This document shows positions 62,807 to 64,000 of a stretch of 64,000 bases of DNA, piece after piece. The position numbers and the translations under genes are program-made. The stretch is from Scylla paramamosain (lineage: Eukaryota; Arthropoda; Malacostraca; Decapoda; Portunidae): assembly GCF_035594125.1 (NCBI RefSeq), contig NC_087168.1:16032150-16096149 (forward strand). The letters are read 5' to 3'. The notes below the pieces were generated by a model that saw only the letters and a list, made by a program, of their open reading frames with translations, did not search any database and was not told where the DNA came from. Each line of letters opens with the position of its first letter. The first letter of the stretch is position 1.

Positions 62807-62812
62807 TTTTTT
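62757..62812 (+). repeat. (TTTA)n microsatellite
   Basis: About twelve TTTA units. Confidence 0.95.
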
Positions 62813-62964
62813 ATTGCGATGAAAAGTTGAGAGAATAACGTTTCGTGGCACTATATAGGCCGGGGTGCCGTGTTATGTATCTTCTTTCGTCTCTTCCATC
62901 TTTTATTCTCCTCTTCCCTTTCCACGTTTTTTTTTTTTTCTCGCAAGACTTAATATAAATAAGG

Positions 62965-63125
62965 ATTTTTTTTTTTTTTTTTTTTGTAAGAGGGAAGGTC
63001 TGGCCTAGAACAACAAAATGGCTGAAAAAAAAGGAAAGAAAGAACAAGAAAAAATGACCCAGTGAAGGTGCTAGATCCCAAAGAGTGCATCAAAAGGGTT
63101 ATCCAAAATGTAAGAATGGTGCGAT
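62965..63125 (+). mobile_element. dispersed repeat family H, copy 2
   Basis: After a run of about 20 T come GTAAGAGGGAAGGTCTGGCC, AGAACAACAAAATG, CAGTGAAGGTGCTAGATCCC and AAAGGGTTATCC, the same order as at 19231-19412. No open frame. Confidence 0.6.
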
Positions 63126-63513
63126 AAAAAGAATAAGATAATTAAGAGATAGAGAGAAAGAAATAGAGAGAGGGAGAATATAACCAGAATTTTTTTTTTC
63201 TTCTTTCAGTCTATCTTATCCTCAGTTCTCGATACCTGTATTTCACTACCTACCTAGCAAGAAGTGAGAAATAACCACTTACTGAACAATGCAGCCAGAC
63301 TCGGATCATCTCAGCCTGACACTTGCTGCTGGTGACGCCGAGGAGCAAGTGACACGCTCTCCTACGTGTTCTCTTACCAGCCAACCTCTCACTGTCGCCT
63401 TACCCTGACCTTGTTGAATAATCTGTGCCTGGTGCGTGTTACAGCCGGTGATGAGCGAGTGAACTTTTTTTCTTTTCCTTGTGTTTTTGTGTCTCTCATC
63501 CTTTCCCTTCCAG

Positions 63514-63654
63514 CGTGCTTGGCGTGGCTGATGTGGTGGCGTGGTGGTGCGTCTTTAAGATATCACCATTATTGGCAACTAGGTCTTGCGTTTTGTTTAT
63601 CGCTTCCTCCTTTGTGGTGAATTGCTTTGTCAGCCGCTGATTGGCCTCCCGCAG
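63514..63654 (+). other. exon-like segment with canonical splice boundaries, non-coding
   Basis: Preceded by a strong pyrimidine tract ending TTCCCTTCCAG at 63513 and followed by CCGCAG|GTGAGC at 63654/63655, a near-ideal donor. The 141 bp between are stopped in all three forward frames, so it cannot be an ordinary internal coding exon. A 5' UTR exon, a non-coding RNA exon or a chance pair remain possible. Confidence 0.25.
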
Positions 63655-63659
63655 GTGAG

Positions 63660-64000
63660 CTCTGGTAAATGGATGAAGCTGCGTGACTGTTTAGTACATT
63701 TCTGTGACTTGCCCGTGTAATTATAAGATGTTTGGCCCGCTACGTAGCATTTTTTGTTTGTTTATGGCATAGTATTTGAAGTCCCTGTTTTTGGTGTTAG
63801 TTCTTGGTGTGACTTTAAGATGCGATATGGTTTTTTAGCATTGTGTATAGGTAAATGTATTTGATAAAGATGTTTTTTTAGTCTTATTTTTACTTACATT
63901 TTATTCATTTATCTATTGCTTGTTTATTCATTTGTTAATTTTTTTTTTTTTTTTCGTGCATTTTTGTTTTGCTAGAGTGGCTCAGAATACAAAGGCAGTA
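63660..64000. other. unique T-rich DNA, no gene seen
   Basis: No feature recognised beyond T runs at 63938-63953. Confidence 0.5.

Overview
This window looks like nuclear DNA of an arthropod, most likely a decapod crustacean (crab, shrimp or crayfish). The sequence shows very dense long dinucleotide arrays (CT/GA, GT/CA and AT, commonly 70-180 bp each), interstitial CCTAA-type arrays that match the arthropod TTAGG telomere word, and short dispersed elements of a kind I associate with decapod genomes. The decapod assignment is an inference from this repeat style, because no diagnostic gene is present.

I could not support any complete protein-coding gene. Nearly all long open frames are translations of microsatellites (SLSLSL, RERERE, VCVCVC, HTHTHT, YIYIYI) or of pyrimidine- or purine-rich minisatellites. 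A few compositionally normal open frames or splice-like segments are listed with low confidence: 14653-14934 (+), 22559-22894 (-), 60101-60294 (+) and 63514-63654 (+). The window is best read as intergenic or long-intron DNA.

Layout. 0-5 kb: CT/GA/GT arrays, a LINE 3' end, degenerate MITE-like DNA, then a long CT array and a CA array. 5-9 kb: two diverged tandem repeats and CA/GA arrays. 9-16 kb: trinucleotide-rich and purine-rich minisatellites, a CCTAA array, and a 156-bp tandem duplication. 16-19.4 kb: comparatively unique DNA with a LINE-like 3' end, a MITE copy and one copy of a second dispersed element. 20-23.6 kb: three tandem repeats and GA/GT arrays. 24-28.5 kb: CT, GT and GAG arrays and two more minisatellites. 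28.5-33 kb: the least repetitive part, with a roughly 160-bp satellite and a full MITE. 33-39 kb: CT/GA arrays and a pyrimidine domain of more than 1 kb. 39-43 kb: AT arrays, a LINE 3' end and a GC-richer unique block. 43-48.6 kb: CA and CT arrays, a tRNA-like SINE head, a 135-bp tandem repeat, a minisatellite grown from a LINE tail, and a 125-bp higher-order repeat. 49-53 kb: CCTAA array, three MITE copies, TGGC/TGAC array, purine domain. 53-60 kb: pyrimidine-rich DNA, AT arrays, a 240-bp CTT/CTC tract and a roughly 115-bp tandem repeat. 60-64 kb: GT and AT arrays, two GC-richer unique blocks and a second copy of the dispersed element.

The most informative results are (1) a MITE-like family of about 210-230 bp with terminal inverted repeats, (2) at least ten independent, strongly diverged tandem repeats with 30-160 bp units, one with a four-monomer higher-order unit, (3) a minisatellite whose unit contains a LINE 3' tail, and (4) three CCTCATTAT motifs phased at exactly 26 bp. 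I did not find an obvious new multi-gene system.
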